Source: Psychrosphaera saromensis (GTDB lineage: Bacteria; Pseudomonadota; Gammaproteobacteria; Enterobacterales; Alteromonadaceae). Taken from it: a DNA stretch of 64,000 nt. Location: assembly GCF_002954545.1 (NCBI RefSeq), contig NZ_MSCH01000003.1, positions 372,001 through 436,000 on the forward strand, written 5' to 3'. The notes under the pieces were generated by a model that saw nothing but the letters and a program-made list of their open reading frames with translations, was not told the DNA's origin and searched no databases. This document shows, one piece after another, positions 43,608 through 52,462 of the stretch (its first letter is position 1; every line of letters starts with the position of its first letter). The translations under genes were made by a program, and so were the position numbers.

Positions 43608-45979
43608 CAGCCTTTACCATCTGCTTTTAACGCTTCAACAGCCCAAAGCACACGTTCTGGTGTTGCTGGCGTATCAAGCGCAGGACTTACTTTATAGTCC
43701 GCGACACTAGCAATCGCATCTTTTAACGCAGACCATACTGACATGCCCAACATAAATGGAGGTTCACCGACCGCTTTTGAATTATAAATAGTGTGTTCAC
43801 GGTTTGGCGCATCTGGTAATAAAGCAACACGGAAATCTTCCGGCGCATCATTAATCGCAGGTATTTTGTAAGTTGCCGGATTATTAGAAAGTAAACGACC
43901 TTGTTCATTCCACACAAGTTCTTCGGTGGTTAACCATCCCATGCCTTGTACAAAGGCACCTTCAATTTGTCCGATATCAATAGCCGGATTAATTGAGTGA
44001 CCCACATCTTGTAAAATGTCGGTCCGTAAGGTTTTGTATTCACCCGTTAATGTGTCAATTATAACTTCAGATACTGACGCTCCCGTTGCGTAATAGAAAA
44101 ACGGACGTCCTTTACCCGTTGCACGGTCAAAATGTATTTTAGGGGTTTTATAAAAGCCAGTAGACGATAACGAGACTCTTGCCATATAAGCCATTTGGGC
44201 AAATTCAGCGAAACTAAACATGTGCTCACCAACCAACACCTGGCTGTTGGCAAAACTAACCTGCTCTGCCGTTACTTGATATGTTTCACAAGCAAAATCA
44301 ATTAAACGCTGTTTGATAATTTTTGCTGCCGCTTCCGCCGCTTTACCGTTTAAGTCGGTGCCAGAAGATGCTGCAGTTGGTGATGAATTAGGGACTTTGT
44401 CGGTACGAGCCGACGAACTAGCTACCGTGTCTACATCTACCTGAAATTCTTCCGCCACTATTTGCGCGACTTTGGTATTTAAGCCTTGGCCCATTTCTGT
44501 GCCGCCATGACTTAAATGAATAGTGCCGTCGGTATAAACATGAACCAAAGCACCAGCCTGATTTAAATGCTGAGCGGTAAATGAAATACCAAACTTAACA
44601 GGAGTTAACGCTATGCCTTTTTTCAGTATGCTGCTTTCTTGATTAAATTTTGTGATCGCTTTACGACGTGCTTGATAGTCAGAACTTTCCTCTAGCGTAC
44701 TAATGATCTCAGCTAAGTTATTATGCTCAACGGTTTGATGATAATGCGTTTCATCACGACCTTGCTCACCATATAAATTCACTTTTCTGATATCGAGCGG
44801 GTCTTTGCCTAAATGGCGTGCAATGGCATCCATCACCATCTCTATCGTCATCATGCCTTGTGGCCCACCAAAACCTCGGTAAGCGGTATGGGAAACGGTA
44901 TTTAACTTACAACGATTGCCCGTTACTTTAGCCTGATCTAAAAAGTAAGCATTATCAGAATGGAACATAGCTCGGTCGACGATAGCGTCTGATAAATCTG
45001 GTGAATAACCACAGTTACCATTTACTTCAATATTAATGCCTTTGATTTGACCTTTGTCATCAAACCCAACGGTGTAGTTGTTTTCAAAAGGATGACGTTT
45101 GCCAGTCATTACCATGTCGTCCATTCGTCCTAGTTTGAATTTAACTGGACGTTTGGTTTCGTTGGCTAATAATGCCGCGATACATGCCCAAGGCGCAGCT
45201 TGAGTTTCTTTACCACCAAAACCTCCGCCCATGCGGCGCATATCAACTAACACTTTGTTTAATGGAATATCTAACACTTCAGCAACAAGCTTTTGTACTT
45301 CGCTTGGATGTTGTGACGAAGTGAAAATATTCATGCCGCCATCTTCCGTTGGCTCAGCTGTAGACACTTGGCCCTCAAGATACATGTGCTCTTGACCACC
45401 AACCATAATCTCACCAGATAACTGATGTGGCGCTTTGGCAATAGCCGAGTCTGAATCGCCGCGTTTCATGGTTGCAGGTGGGCGAACAAAGTTTTGTTTC
45501 GCTAATGCATCTTTCACTGTTAATACAGATTCAAGTTCTTGGTATTCGATTTTTGCTAGTGTTACAGCTTTACGTGCAAGGTCGTAACTTGTTGCGGCTA
45601 CAGCAAAAATAGGTTGGCCAATGTATTCAACTTTGCCAATGGCTAATACAGGATCGCCAGGGAAAACAGGACCAATATCGGTATGTCCAGGTACGTCGTC
45701 CACAGTGATAACTTTTATCACACCTTCGGCAGCTTTAACGGCAGATAAATCCATAGAAATAATATTGGCGTGAGCTTGGGTAGATTGACCTACCGCAGCA
45801 TGCAATTCGCCACGTAATGATGGACGGTCGTCCACATATATTGCTTCACCAGCGACTTGCTTGTCGGCACTTTCATGTTTTTTGGAACGTCCGACACCGC
45901 CCAAACCAACATTTGCTTGGCCTTGCTTTAATTCTGTTTGGCTTGGTGAAGATGAGCTTACCTTGATCAGACTACGCAT
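43607..45979 (-). CDS. xdhB: Xanthine dehydrogenase, molybdopterin-binding subunit
   Basis: The 790-residue large subunit of xanthine dehydrogenase. Molybdopterin-site motifs are GGGFGGKETQAA (about 250-261), YRGFGGPQGM (about 367-376), GGTEMGQGLNTK (about 493-504) and the catalytic glutamate region AVGEPPFML near 738. It oxidises hypoxanthine and xanthine to urate with XdhA. It overlaps xdhA by eight bases and xdhC by one, so the three are translationally coupled. Confidence 0.96.
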   Translation of the reverse strand: MRSLIKVSSSSPSQTELKQGQANVGLGGVGRSKKHESADKQVAGEAIYVDDRPSLRGELHAAVGQSTQAHANIISMDLSAVKAAEGVIKVITVDDVPGHTDIGPVFPGDPVLAIGKVEYIGQPIFAVAATSYDLARKAVTLAKIEYQELESVLTVKDALAKQNFVRPPATMKRGDSDSAIAKAPHQLSGEIMVGGQEHMYLEGQVSTAEPTEDGGMNIFTSSQHPSEVQKLVAEVLDIPLNKVLVDMRRMGGGFGGKETQAAPWACIAALLANETKRPVKFKLGRMDDMVMTGKRHPFENNYTVGFDDKGQIKGINIEVNGNCGYSPDLSDAIVDRAMFHSDNAYFLDQAKVTGNRCKLNTVSHTAYRGFGGPQGMMTIEMVMDAIARHLGKDPLDIRKVNLYGEQGRDETHYHQTVEHNNLAEIISTLEESSDYQARRKAITKFNQESSILKKGIALTPVKFGISFTAQHLNQAGALVHVYTDGTIHLSHGGTEMGQGLNTKVAQIVAEEFQVDVDTVASSSARTDKVPNSSPTAASSGTDLNGKAAEAAAKIIKQRLIDFACETYQVTAEQVSFANSQVLVGEHMFSFAEFAQMAYMARVSLSSTGFYKTPKIHFDRATGKGRPFFYYATGASVSEVIIDTLTGEYKTLRTDILQDVGHSINPAIDIGQIEGAFVQGMGWLTTEELVWNEQGRLLSNNPATYKIPAINDAPEDFRVALLPDAPNREHTIYNSKAVGEPPFMLGMSVWSALKDAIASVADYKVSPALDTPATPERVLWAVEALKADGKG

Positions 45980-47435
45980 AATTCATTACTCGAGTTTCTA
46001 TAGTTTTGTTTTGTAGCTCTAAATAGCATTTTTCAATTAAGTTTTGAGCGACTGTCATACGATATTTATCTGATGCTCTTACATCCGACATTGGCTGAAA
46101 ATCAGTTGCCAGCGCCAATTTAGCTTCAGCTACCGACTCCTTGTTTAAACTTTTACCTTGTAATGCTTGCTCTGTCGCCGACGCTCGTTTTGGAATGCCA
46201 GCCATGCCACCAAAAGCTAGACGAACATTGGTAATTTTACCGCCACCGTCTTGCTCAATAAAAAATGCCGCTAATACGGCCGAAATATCATCATCAATAC
46301 GCTTAGATATTTTATACAACTTTAACGTTTGCCCTGTGACAGGTTTTGGAATTTGAATCGACTTAATAAATTCTGACGGCTTAAGCACCGTTTTTTTGTA
46401 ATCGACAAAGTAATCTTCGACTAGGATAGTGCGTTCTTCACCATTTAAATGAAGTGTCATGCTTGCACCTAACGCGATTAACGCTGGAGGCATATCACCA
46501 ATAGGCGATGCGTTGCCAACATTGCCGCCTAAGGTGCCAGTATTACGTACTTGTTTAGAACCAATACGTTCAATCATATCGCCTAGCTCAGGATAATAAT
46601 GATGCAAGGTGTCGATGAATTTACTGTAAGGCAAAGCCGAGCCGATAATAATTTCAGCCTCAGTTTCTGTCATGTTGGTTAATTCTTTAACATTACCCAC
46701 ATAAACTAATTTATCTATGGTGGCTAAGTTTTGTGTTACTGAAAGCGCTAAGTCTGTTCCACCAGCGACTAACGTTGAATTAGGTTCACTTGTTAATTCA
46801 TAAGCCAATTCAGCGATATTTTTTGGCGAAATAAAATCATGGTTATTGCCTGATAAAGCGGGCTTAGGTAATTTTTGTAGTTCGATAAGCTTACAGAGTG
46901 TTTGCTGATAATGTTGCGCAAACGAATCTTGCTCTGTGCTTTTATTTGCTGTGATAGCCGCTTCTATAATTGAGCGATACCCAGTACAACGACATAAGTT
47001 ACCAGCCAATGCTTCCAATACGTCACTGCGACTTGGTGTCTGATTATGTTTATGTAGAGCAAACGACGACATTACAAAGCCAGGAGTACAAAAACCACAT
47101 TGTGAACCGTGATTATCAACAATAGTTTGCTGAGCGTGATGCAACTTAGCGCCGTCTTTTAAGTCTTCAACTGTGATCAATTGTTTACCATGCAAGCTAC
47201 CAACAAAGGTTATGCATGAGTTAATAGATTTGTAATTAAGTTGGTCTGGCTTGTTCTCGTCTAGCTCAGCCAATACAACAGTACACGCGCCGCAATCACC
47301 TGAAGCACAACCTTCTTTGGTACCCGACTTAAACTGTATTTCACGTAGGTATTGTAAAACCGTCAAATTAGGATCGATGTTTTCAATTACCACATCGTCG
47401 TTATTCAATAAAAAACGAACTTTGCTGGTTTTCAT
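45972..47435 (-). CDS. xdhA: Xanthine dehydrogenase, iron-sulphur/FAD subunit
   Basis: A 487-residue fused small subunit. The N-terminal plant-ferredoxin-type 2Fe-2S domain has GCASGDCGACTVVL. The second 2Fe-2S domain has GSQCGFCTPGFVMS and NLCRCTGYRSI. The FAD domain (about 195-480) includes LVAGGTDLAL and NTGTLGGNVGNASPIGD. It moves electrons from the molybdenum site to NAD or another acceptor. It is the first gene of the minus-strand purine operon, with a probable operator-promoter 60-95 bases upstream. Confidence 0.96.
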   Translation of the reverse strand: MKTSKVRFLLNNDDVVIENIDPNLTVLQYLREIQFKSGTKEGCASGDCGACTVVLAELDENKPDQLNYKSINSCITFVGSLHGKQLITVEDLKDGAKLHHAQQTIVDNHGSQCGFCTPGFVMSSFALHKHNQTPSRSDVLEALAGNLCRCTGYRSIIEAAITANKSTEQDSFAQHYQQTLCKLIELQKLPKPALSGNNHDFISPKNIAELAYELTSEPNSTLVAGGTDLALSVTQNLATIDKLVYVGNVKELTNMTETEAEIIIGSALPYSKFIDTLHHYYPELGDMIERIGSKQVRNTGTLGGNVGNASPIGDMPPALIALGASMTLHLNGEERTILVEDYFVDYKKTVLKPSEFIKSIQIPKPVTGQTLKLYKISKRIDDDISAVLAAFFIEQDGGGKITNVRLAFGGMAGIPKRASATEQALQGKSLNKESVAEAKLALATDFQPMSDVRASDKYRMTVAQNLIEKCYLELQNKTIETRVMNYA

Positions 47436-47491
47436 AATGTGTTCCGTAGTTGTGTACTGGTGAAATCGAGACGTACAATTTCTGATTGGTT

Positions 47492-47530
47492 AATATATTA
47501 AAAAATAAAAGCTGACACAAGTGTCAGCTT
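47492..47530 (-). promoter_or_regulatory. xdhA promoter with overlapping palindromic operator
   Basis: AAGCTGACAC and its exact complement, separated by AA, occupy 47509-47530. The core TGACAC-N2-GTGTCA matches the purine-type operator. On the minus strand TTGTGT (47520-47515), a 17-base spacer and TATATT (47497-47492) form a promoter for xdhA. Because a T-rich run follows the hairpin on the minus strand, the same DNA could also act as a terminator for transcripts entering from the right. Confidence 0.5.
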
Positions 47531-47662
47531 AGCAGAATTTCATACAATTAATACACAGAAGAACATCTTTCATCTATCGATGTTAACTATCTGCAAATAT
47601 AGGTCGAAAATGCCGATAAAGGGAATGTATTGCAGAAGAATAGAAAAAGGTTTGGATAAAAC

Positions 47663-47690
47663 ACAGCCAGCTATTAATTTTTCTGGCTGT
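47663..47690 (-). terminator. Possible terminator after the Ser/Asp-rich protein gene
   Basis: ACAGCCAG and CTGGCTGT pair across a 12-base loop, followed on the minus strand by GTTTTATCC. A second hairpin (TTGCCGTG/CACGGCAA, 47729-47755) lies closer to the gene. The 360-base gap otherwise shows no gene I can support. Confidence 0.45.
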
Positions 47691-47795
47691 TTAGAATGGC
47701 GGCTATGCTGCTTATGCCGTGTTACTTGTTGCCGTGTTATATAAAAGCACGGCAATAAAATCACTGGAATACAAAAGCTCTAAAATAGAAACGCT

Positions 47796-48491
47796 TTAGA
47801 GTTTGGATATCGCAACATACTTACTTACCGAGGTATTGGTAATTTGATCAAGACTCAGTTTCTCTATTACGCTCAACGTTTTCACTATCTCATTTAATGT
47901 TGATTGTTCATCCGCTGACATTGTTGAAAATTCCGGTGAACCTACAACTTCCATTAATGTTTTATTATTTTCACTAACGGTTTGTTTAAAATCAGATTTT
48001 GTTTTTGCACTAGCCACATCATTAATAATTGTTCTTGCACTGCCCAGAGCACTTTGCAACTCGTCTATACCGACAGAACCAAAGGTGTCAGTTTCATCTC
48101 TAACACTTAAACTTTGCTCTAAGTCATCAATATAACTTATCAAAGTTTGAGTCATCATCTCAGAAACTGCATCTGCATCAGCCTCGCTAGCAGTGTCGTC
48201 TTCACCTTTAAGCATTGAATATTCAGTACTGGTTATTAGTCCATACTCATGCAACCTCACAACTAAGGTTTTAATATCTGCGCTAGTAAGAGAATCGCCC
48301 CTGAAAAATTCATTATCAATCGCATTAAATTTTTGTGCTCGAGTTGATAACGAAATATCGTCATCGCTACTCGCCGCTGCAGCTTGTTCGGTAGTAGTTG
48401 ATGCAGCATCAGAATCAACACTTTCTGTTGAAGTAACACCCGAGTAGGTTTGGCTAAGAGGAGTTGAGGTTGTGTTTATAGTATTGAGCAT
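47796..48491 (-). CDS. Unrecognised Ser/Thr/Asp-rich cytoplasmic protein
   Basis: A 231-residue acidic protein without signal peptide or membrane helix. The first 45 residues are low-complexity Ser/Thr/Ala, then come D-D-D-I-S-L-S-T-R-A-Q-K-F and a largely helical remainder with regularly spaced leucines. The SLSTRAQK stretch recalls flagellar and secretion-associated proteins, but no family is recognised. A single-gene transcript is likely, with hairpins downstream. Coding status is supported by length and plausible codon use on this strand. Confidence 0.6.
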   Translation of the reverse strand: MLNTINTTSTPLSQTYSGVTSTESVDSDAASTTTEQAAAASSDDDISLSTRAQKFNAIDNEFFRGDSLTSADIKTLVVRLHEYGLITSTEYSMLKGEDDTASEADADAVSEMMTQTLISYIDDLEQSLSVRDETDTFGSVGIDELQSALGSARTIINDVASAKTKSDFKQTVSENNKTLMEVVGSPEFSTMSADEQSTLNEIVKTLSVIEKLSLDQITNTSVSKYVAISKL

Positions 48492-48696
48492 AATCGTGTT
48501 CGGCTAAATTGTTAATTTAAGTACGTTTACTTAAGCAAGAAGCAGTCCTATTTTTGCACTAAGATCCTTTTTTCTTACACTTTTTTTGCATTATTGCCAA
48601 TTACTCTCAGGTCATAAATACCAAAATAGCTATCTCTGAGGCAAGTATCCCTCAAGCATAACTTTCAGATATAGCTTTCAACAATAGGATCCTCAT

Positions 48697-50127
48697 ATGT
48701 TTAATTTAGTTTGGAATAAACAATTGCTTTTACTGGGCGCTTTCAGCTCAGTTTTATTTATTACCGGATGCGATACCGATGATAGTGATAGTGATAGTGA
48801 TACGACTGAAACCTATACGGAAGAATTCACTGATGCCGACTTCACAGCCACGGACTGGACAGAAGCAACTCACAGTAAGGACGCTGATCCTGACTTCACA
48901 GAGGTGTTTGATAACACACAAGTGAAACGTTTCGACTTTGTTATCAGCGAAGAACGCTGGCAAGCTATGTTAGACAATATGACCGATATTTACGGTACAT
49001 TTGGCCAATCTTCAGGTGGTCCAGGTTTGAGCGACACAGATGAAGATCCAATCTTTATGCCTGCCGACGTTTATTACGAAGACACCCAGTGGTACAGAGT
49101 GGGTATTCGTTTTAAAGGAAACTCTTCTCTACAAACGAGCTGGCAAGCTGGAATACTTAAATTGTCTTTTAAAATGGACTTTGACGAATTTGAAGATGAC
49201 TACCCGCAAATAGACAACCAACGTTTTTATGGCTTTAAGAAATTCAGCTTAAAAAACAACTACGACGATGACTCTCAGCTACGTGAAAAAGTAGCATCCG
49301 ATGTATTTAAAAATGCAGGCATGGCTGTATCTAACACTGCATTTTACACTGTATATGTTGACCACGGTGATGGCCCTGAATACTTTGGCCTTTATACCTT
49401 AGTTGAAGAAATTGATGACACAGTTATTGATACTCAATTCAGTAGTGACGACGGTAATTTATATAAACCAGAAGATGATGGTGCAACCTTTATTGACGGC
49501 AGCTTCAATGAAGATGACTTTGAAAAGAAAACAAACGAGGACGAAGAAGATTGGTCCGACATAATTGCTTTATTTGACGCCCTACACGATGACACGAGAA
49601 CAAGCAGCCCTGAAACATGGAGAAGCAACTTAGAAACCGTGTTCAATGTAGACGGTTTTCTTAAATATTTAGCGATTAATGGCGCGATTCAAAACTGGGA
49701 TACTTATGGTGTAATGCCGCATAACTTCTACCTTTATAACGACCCTGACACATCTAAGTTGACTTGGATCCCTTGGGATAATAATGAAGCATTACAAGAT
49801 GGCAAGCAGGGCGGTGCACTCAACCTTAACTTCTCAGACCTGAATGACAATAGCTGGCCTCTTATCGCTAAAATCTATGCCGACGAAGAGTACAAAGCGA
49901 TTTACGACGCTTATCTGTTAGATGTTATTAACGACGCATTTGAGATAAGTAAAATGCAAGCAATATACGATACTTACTCGGCATTAATAGAACCTTATGC
50001 AACGTCTGAATTATCTGGTTATTCATTCTTGAACAGTAGTACTGACTTTTATGAAGCGGTTACTGAACTCAATGAGCATGTTGAAGATAGAACTGATGCA
50101 GTCACCAATTATCTGGATGAACAATAA
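48697..50127 (+). CDS. CotH-kinase family lipoprotein
   Basis: A 476-residue exported protein: lipobox FITGC (about 21-25), then an Asp-Ser repeat encoded by several GATAGT hexamers, then a CotH kinase-like domain (about 60-440). Visible motifs are VGIRFKGNSSLQ (about 129-140), FSLKNNYDDDSQLREKVASDVF (part), FGLYTLVEEIDD (about 229-240) and TWIPWDNNEAL, which fit the atypical protein-kinase fold of CotH. Bacterial members phosphorylate secreted or surface proteins, or serve as exopolysaccharide-associated factors; the target here is unknown. The protein is very acidic, as expected for a marine exported protein. Own AGGA site and downstream terminator: a single-gene unit. Confidence 0.85.
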   Translation: MFNLVWNKQLLLLGAFSSVLFITGCDTDDSDSDSDTTETYTEEFTDADFTATDWTEATHSKDADPDFTEVFDNTQVKRFDFVISEERWQAMLDNMTDIYGTFGQSSGGPGLSDTDEDPIFMPADVYYEDTQWYRVGIRFKGNSSLQTSWQAGILKLSFKMDFDEFEDDYPQIDNQRFYGFKKFSLKNNYDDDSQLREKVASDVFKNAGMAVSNTAFYTVYVDHGDGPEYFGLYTLVEEIDDTVIDTQFSSDDGNLYKPEDDGATFIDGSFNEDDFEKKTNEDEEDWSDIIALFDALHDDTRTSSPETWRSNLETVFNVDGFLKYLAINGAIQNWDTYGVMPHNFYLYNDPDTSKLTWIPWDNNEALQDGKQGGALNLNFSDLNDNSWPLIAKIYADEEYKAIYDAYLLDVINDAFEISKMQAIYDTYSALIEPYATSELSGYSFLNSSTDFYEAVTELNEHVEDRTDAVTNYLDEQ

Positions 50128-50182
50128 CATGTAAACCACTGTGTTTTGATTAACCGACTTTATTAACCACTTTGTTAATTCT

Positions 50183-50216
50183 AAAATGCCATTCATTAAT
50201 TGAATGGCATTTTTTT
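50183..50216 (+). terminator. Intrinsic terminator after the CotH-like gene
   Basis: AATGCCATTCA, a TTAAT loop and TGAATGGCATT form an 11-base stem followed by T residues. Confidence 0.88.
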
Positions 50217-50287
50217 GATCTTTTATCGGCTTAAGACTGTATTACAAACTATAACCTTGTTAAAACAGCTTATCTAAAAGGTCACTT

Positions 50288-51229
50288 ATGAATATTCTTG
50301 TCACTGGCGGTACCGGCTTTATTGGTAGACCTTTATGCTCATTCTTGCAAAATGCAGGGCATAAACTTGTTATTCAAACCAGATCTGCTCAATCGACTAA
50401 TATCGCCTCTGCTAAAACGAGCATCAAATCGACTGCCGACAACAGTAATATCAAAAGAATTTATCAATTGAGTCAGCTCAATAGTAACGACAAATTTGAT
50501 GTTGTTATAAATCTGACTGGTGAACCTATAGCTGATAAAAGATGGTCAAAAAAACAAAAGCAGGAAATATTACGTAGCCGAATAGATAAAACTGAAGAGC
50601 TTATCCAGTTCTTCCAACAAGCAAATAACAAACCTGCCGTATTCATTAGCGGATCAGCTATTGGCTATTACGGAATAGCGCCGTCAAATAACGAGATTAA
50701 TGACGATGCTACAGACAAAGAAAAAGGCGACGATAGTTTTTCCAGTCAACTATGCCAAAAGTGGGAGTTAAGCGCACGACAAGCCGAAAAGCTAGGTATT
50801 AGAACTTGCTTATTGCGCACTGGAATTGTTTTAGGGATAAACGGTGGTGCGCTGAAAAAAATGTTACCGCCTTTTAAATTAGGACTCGGTGGAAAAATAG
50901 GTTCTGGCACTCAATGGATGCCTTGGATACATATTGATGACATGATTGGTTTAATTGATTTATGCATCAATAACAAGGATATAAGCGGCGCAATTAATTG
51001 CACTGCACCTAATCCAGTAACCAATTTAACCTTCACAAAAACATTAGCTGCAGCCATAAATCGCCCTGCTATTTTCCCTATGCCTGCCTTTGTTATAAAA
51101 CTATTAATGGGGCAAATGGGGGAAGAATTATTATTAAATGGTAAAAAAGTGGTTCCTAAAAAAGCGTTAGATTTTGGTTATCAATTTAAATATCAGCAAT
51201 TAGACATTGCACTTAAAGACATTGTTTAA
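50288..51229 (+). CDS. TIGR01777 family NAD(P)-binding epimerase-like protein (YfcH type)
   Basis: A 313-residue member of the extended short-chain dehydrogenase family. The Rossmann glycine motif GGTGFIG is at 7-13. The family-specific NLTGEPIADKRWSKKQKQEI (about 76-95) and SGSAIGYYG with the catalytic tyrosine (about 118-126) are clear, and the DUF1731 C-terminal region (MGEELLLNGKKVVPKKALDFGY) is present. Substrate is unknown for the family. It is unrelated to the purine genes and stands as a single gene with an AAAAGG site. Confidence 0.88.
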   Translation: MNILVTGGTGFIGRPLCSFLQNAGHKLVIQTRSAQSTNIASAKTSIKSTADNSNIKRIYQLSQLNSNDKFDVVINLTGEPIADKRWSKKQKQEILRSRIDKTEELIQFFQQANNKPAVFISGSAIGYYGIAPSNNEINDDATDKEKGDDSFSSQLCQKWELSARQAEKLGIRTCLLRTGIVLGINGGALKKMLPPFKLGLGGKIGSGTQWMPWIHIDDMIGLIDLCINNKDISGAINCTAPNPVTNLTFTKTLAAAINRPAIFPMPAFVIKLLMGQMGEELLLNGKKVVPKKALDFGYQFKYQQLDIALKDIV

Positions 51230-51281
51230 TGTTCAGTGCTTATCTCTGAGCTAATAAGTAAAATAAGATAAGTCTCTTCTA

Positions 51282-52214
51282 TCAAAGGTGCTTTTCATCA
51301 ATAAAACCTTGGTCTGCCAGCTGTTGTAAAATAACCGCACATTTTTCCTTTAACATATCTCTTAATAACCGAATAGCCGGGGTAATCGATTGTCTACTTG
51401 GGCAAACCAACCAAAGCTCGCTGGTCCTTGGTTGGTATTCAGGCATAACACTGACTATTCTTTTCGCAAGTAAATCGTCGGCAACATCCAAACAGGATTT
51501 CACTGCAAAGCCATGACCTGCCACACACCAACGTCTGACTAAATCACCGTCGTTGGATGCGCGATTCCCAGACATTCTAATTTTGTATTCTTGGTCGTTT
51601 GAGGAAAAGGTCCAAACGTCATTGATCACGTCATGCAATTGATAAAACAAACCATTATGACCGGCTAACTCTTGGGGATGAGTTGGCGTACCATTTTGCG
51701 CTAAGTATTCCTTGGTCGCAGATAAAATCCCAGGCACGTTACAAATTTTAAAACCATACAAATTCGTCTCCGATGGTGAGCCATAACGCAAAGCCACATC
51801 TACCGCATCTCGATAAAAATCAATATTACTGTCGCTGACATTAAGCTTTAACCCAACCTTTGGGTGCTCTTGCACAAATTCATCAAGCCAAGGTGCCACT
51901 AAGTTACGTCCCAAGTCAGACGACAACGCAATCCTCAGCTCACCTTCCACGCTACCTTGCTCATCCTGCATATTTTGTTTTGCTTGAGTTAAGGTTAACA
52001 ATGCTTGTTCACACTGGGGAATATACCTTTCTCCGGCGCTAGACAAGCGTAACTGGCGTGTAGTACGAATAAACAATTGCATGCCTAAAGCGGCCTCAAC
52101 TCGTTTTATTGCAGCACTTGCGGTGGCCATTCTCATATCCAAACTGGCGGCAGCTGCGGTGATACTTCTAAATTCAGCCACTTTTACGATGACCTGCAAA
52201 TCTTCTAATAACAT
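51282..52214 (-). CDS. LysR family transcriptional regulator
   Basis: A 310-residue LysR-type regulator. The winged helix-turn-helix covers about 1-60 (FRSITAAAASLDMRMATASAAIKRVE region), followed by an effector domain of the periplasmic-binding fold. An upstream ATG adds 14 residues, but AGGAG lies exactly before the ATG at 52214. It is divergent from the oxidoreductase-monooxygenase pair, which is the usual arrangement for a LysR regulator and its target; the effector is unknown. Confidence 0.9.
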   Translation of the reverse strand: MLLEDLQVIVKVAEFRSITAAAASLDMRMATASAAIKRVEAALGMQLFIRTTRQLRLSSAGERYIPQCEQALLTLTQAKQNMQDEQGSVEGELRIALSSDLGRNLVAPWLDEFVQEHPKVGLKLNVSDSNIDFYRDAVDVALRYGSPSETNLYGFKICNVPGILSATKEYLAQNGTPTHPQELAGHNGLFYQLHDVINDVWTFSSNDQEYKIRMSGNRASNDGDLVRRWCVAGHGFAVKSCLDVADDLLAKRIVSVMPEYQPRTSELWLVCPSRQSITPAIRLLRDMLKEKCAVILQQLADQGFIDEKHL

Positions 52215-52462
52215 AAATCTCCTAACAGCATAAATTTCTAACAACATGATTGTCAAAAATCCTTTGATAATGATTCAATTATTATGCTGTTTATCTTTAC
52301 TAAAGCAAGTCCTAGAATTAACCACATCAGCAATACGAACAAATATACACAGAGCAAACAAACCGAATTACTAACTTAAATCACTAAATCAGATAAAGAG
52401 CTTGTATCAACACAAGATATCAATAGCCAATAAATTTGAGTTTATAAATAAAGAGAAAAATT

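Noticed and set aside
19189-47435. E. coli PurR-type boxes (ACGCAAACGTTTGCGT) for purine control
   Set aside because: No such sequence was found upstream of the purine genes; the recurring palindromes are of another type.
47570-47764. Minus-strand open frame of about 64 codons downstream of the Ser/Asp-rich gene
   Set aside because: It overlaps two hairpins, has no clear ribosome site and resembles no protein family; better explained as intergenic DNA.
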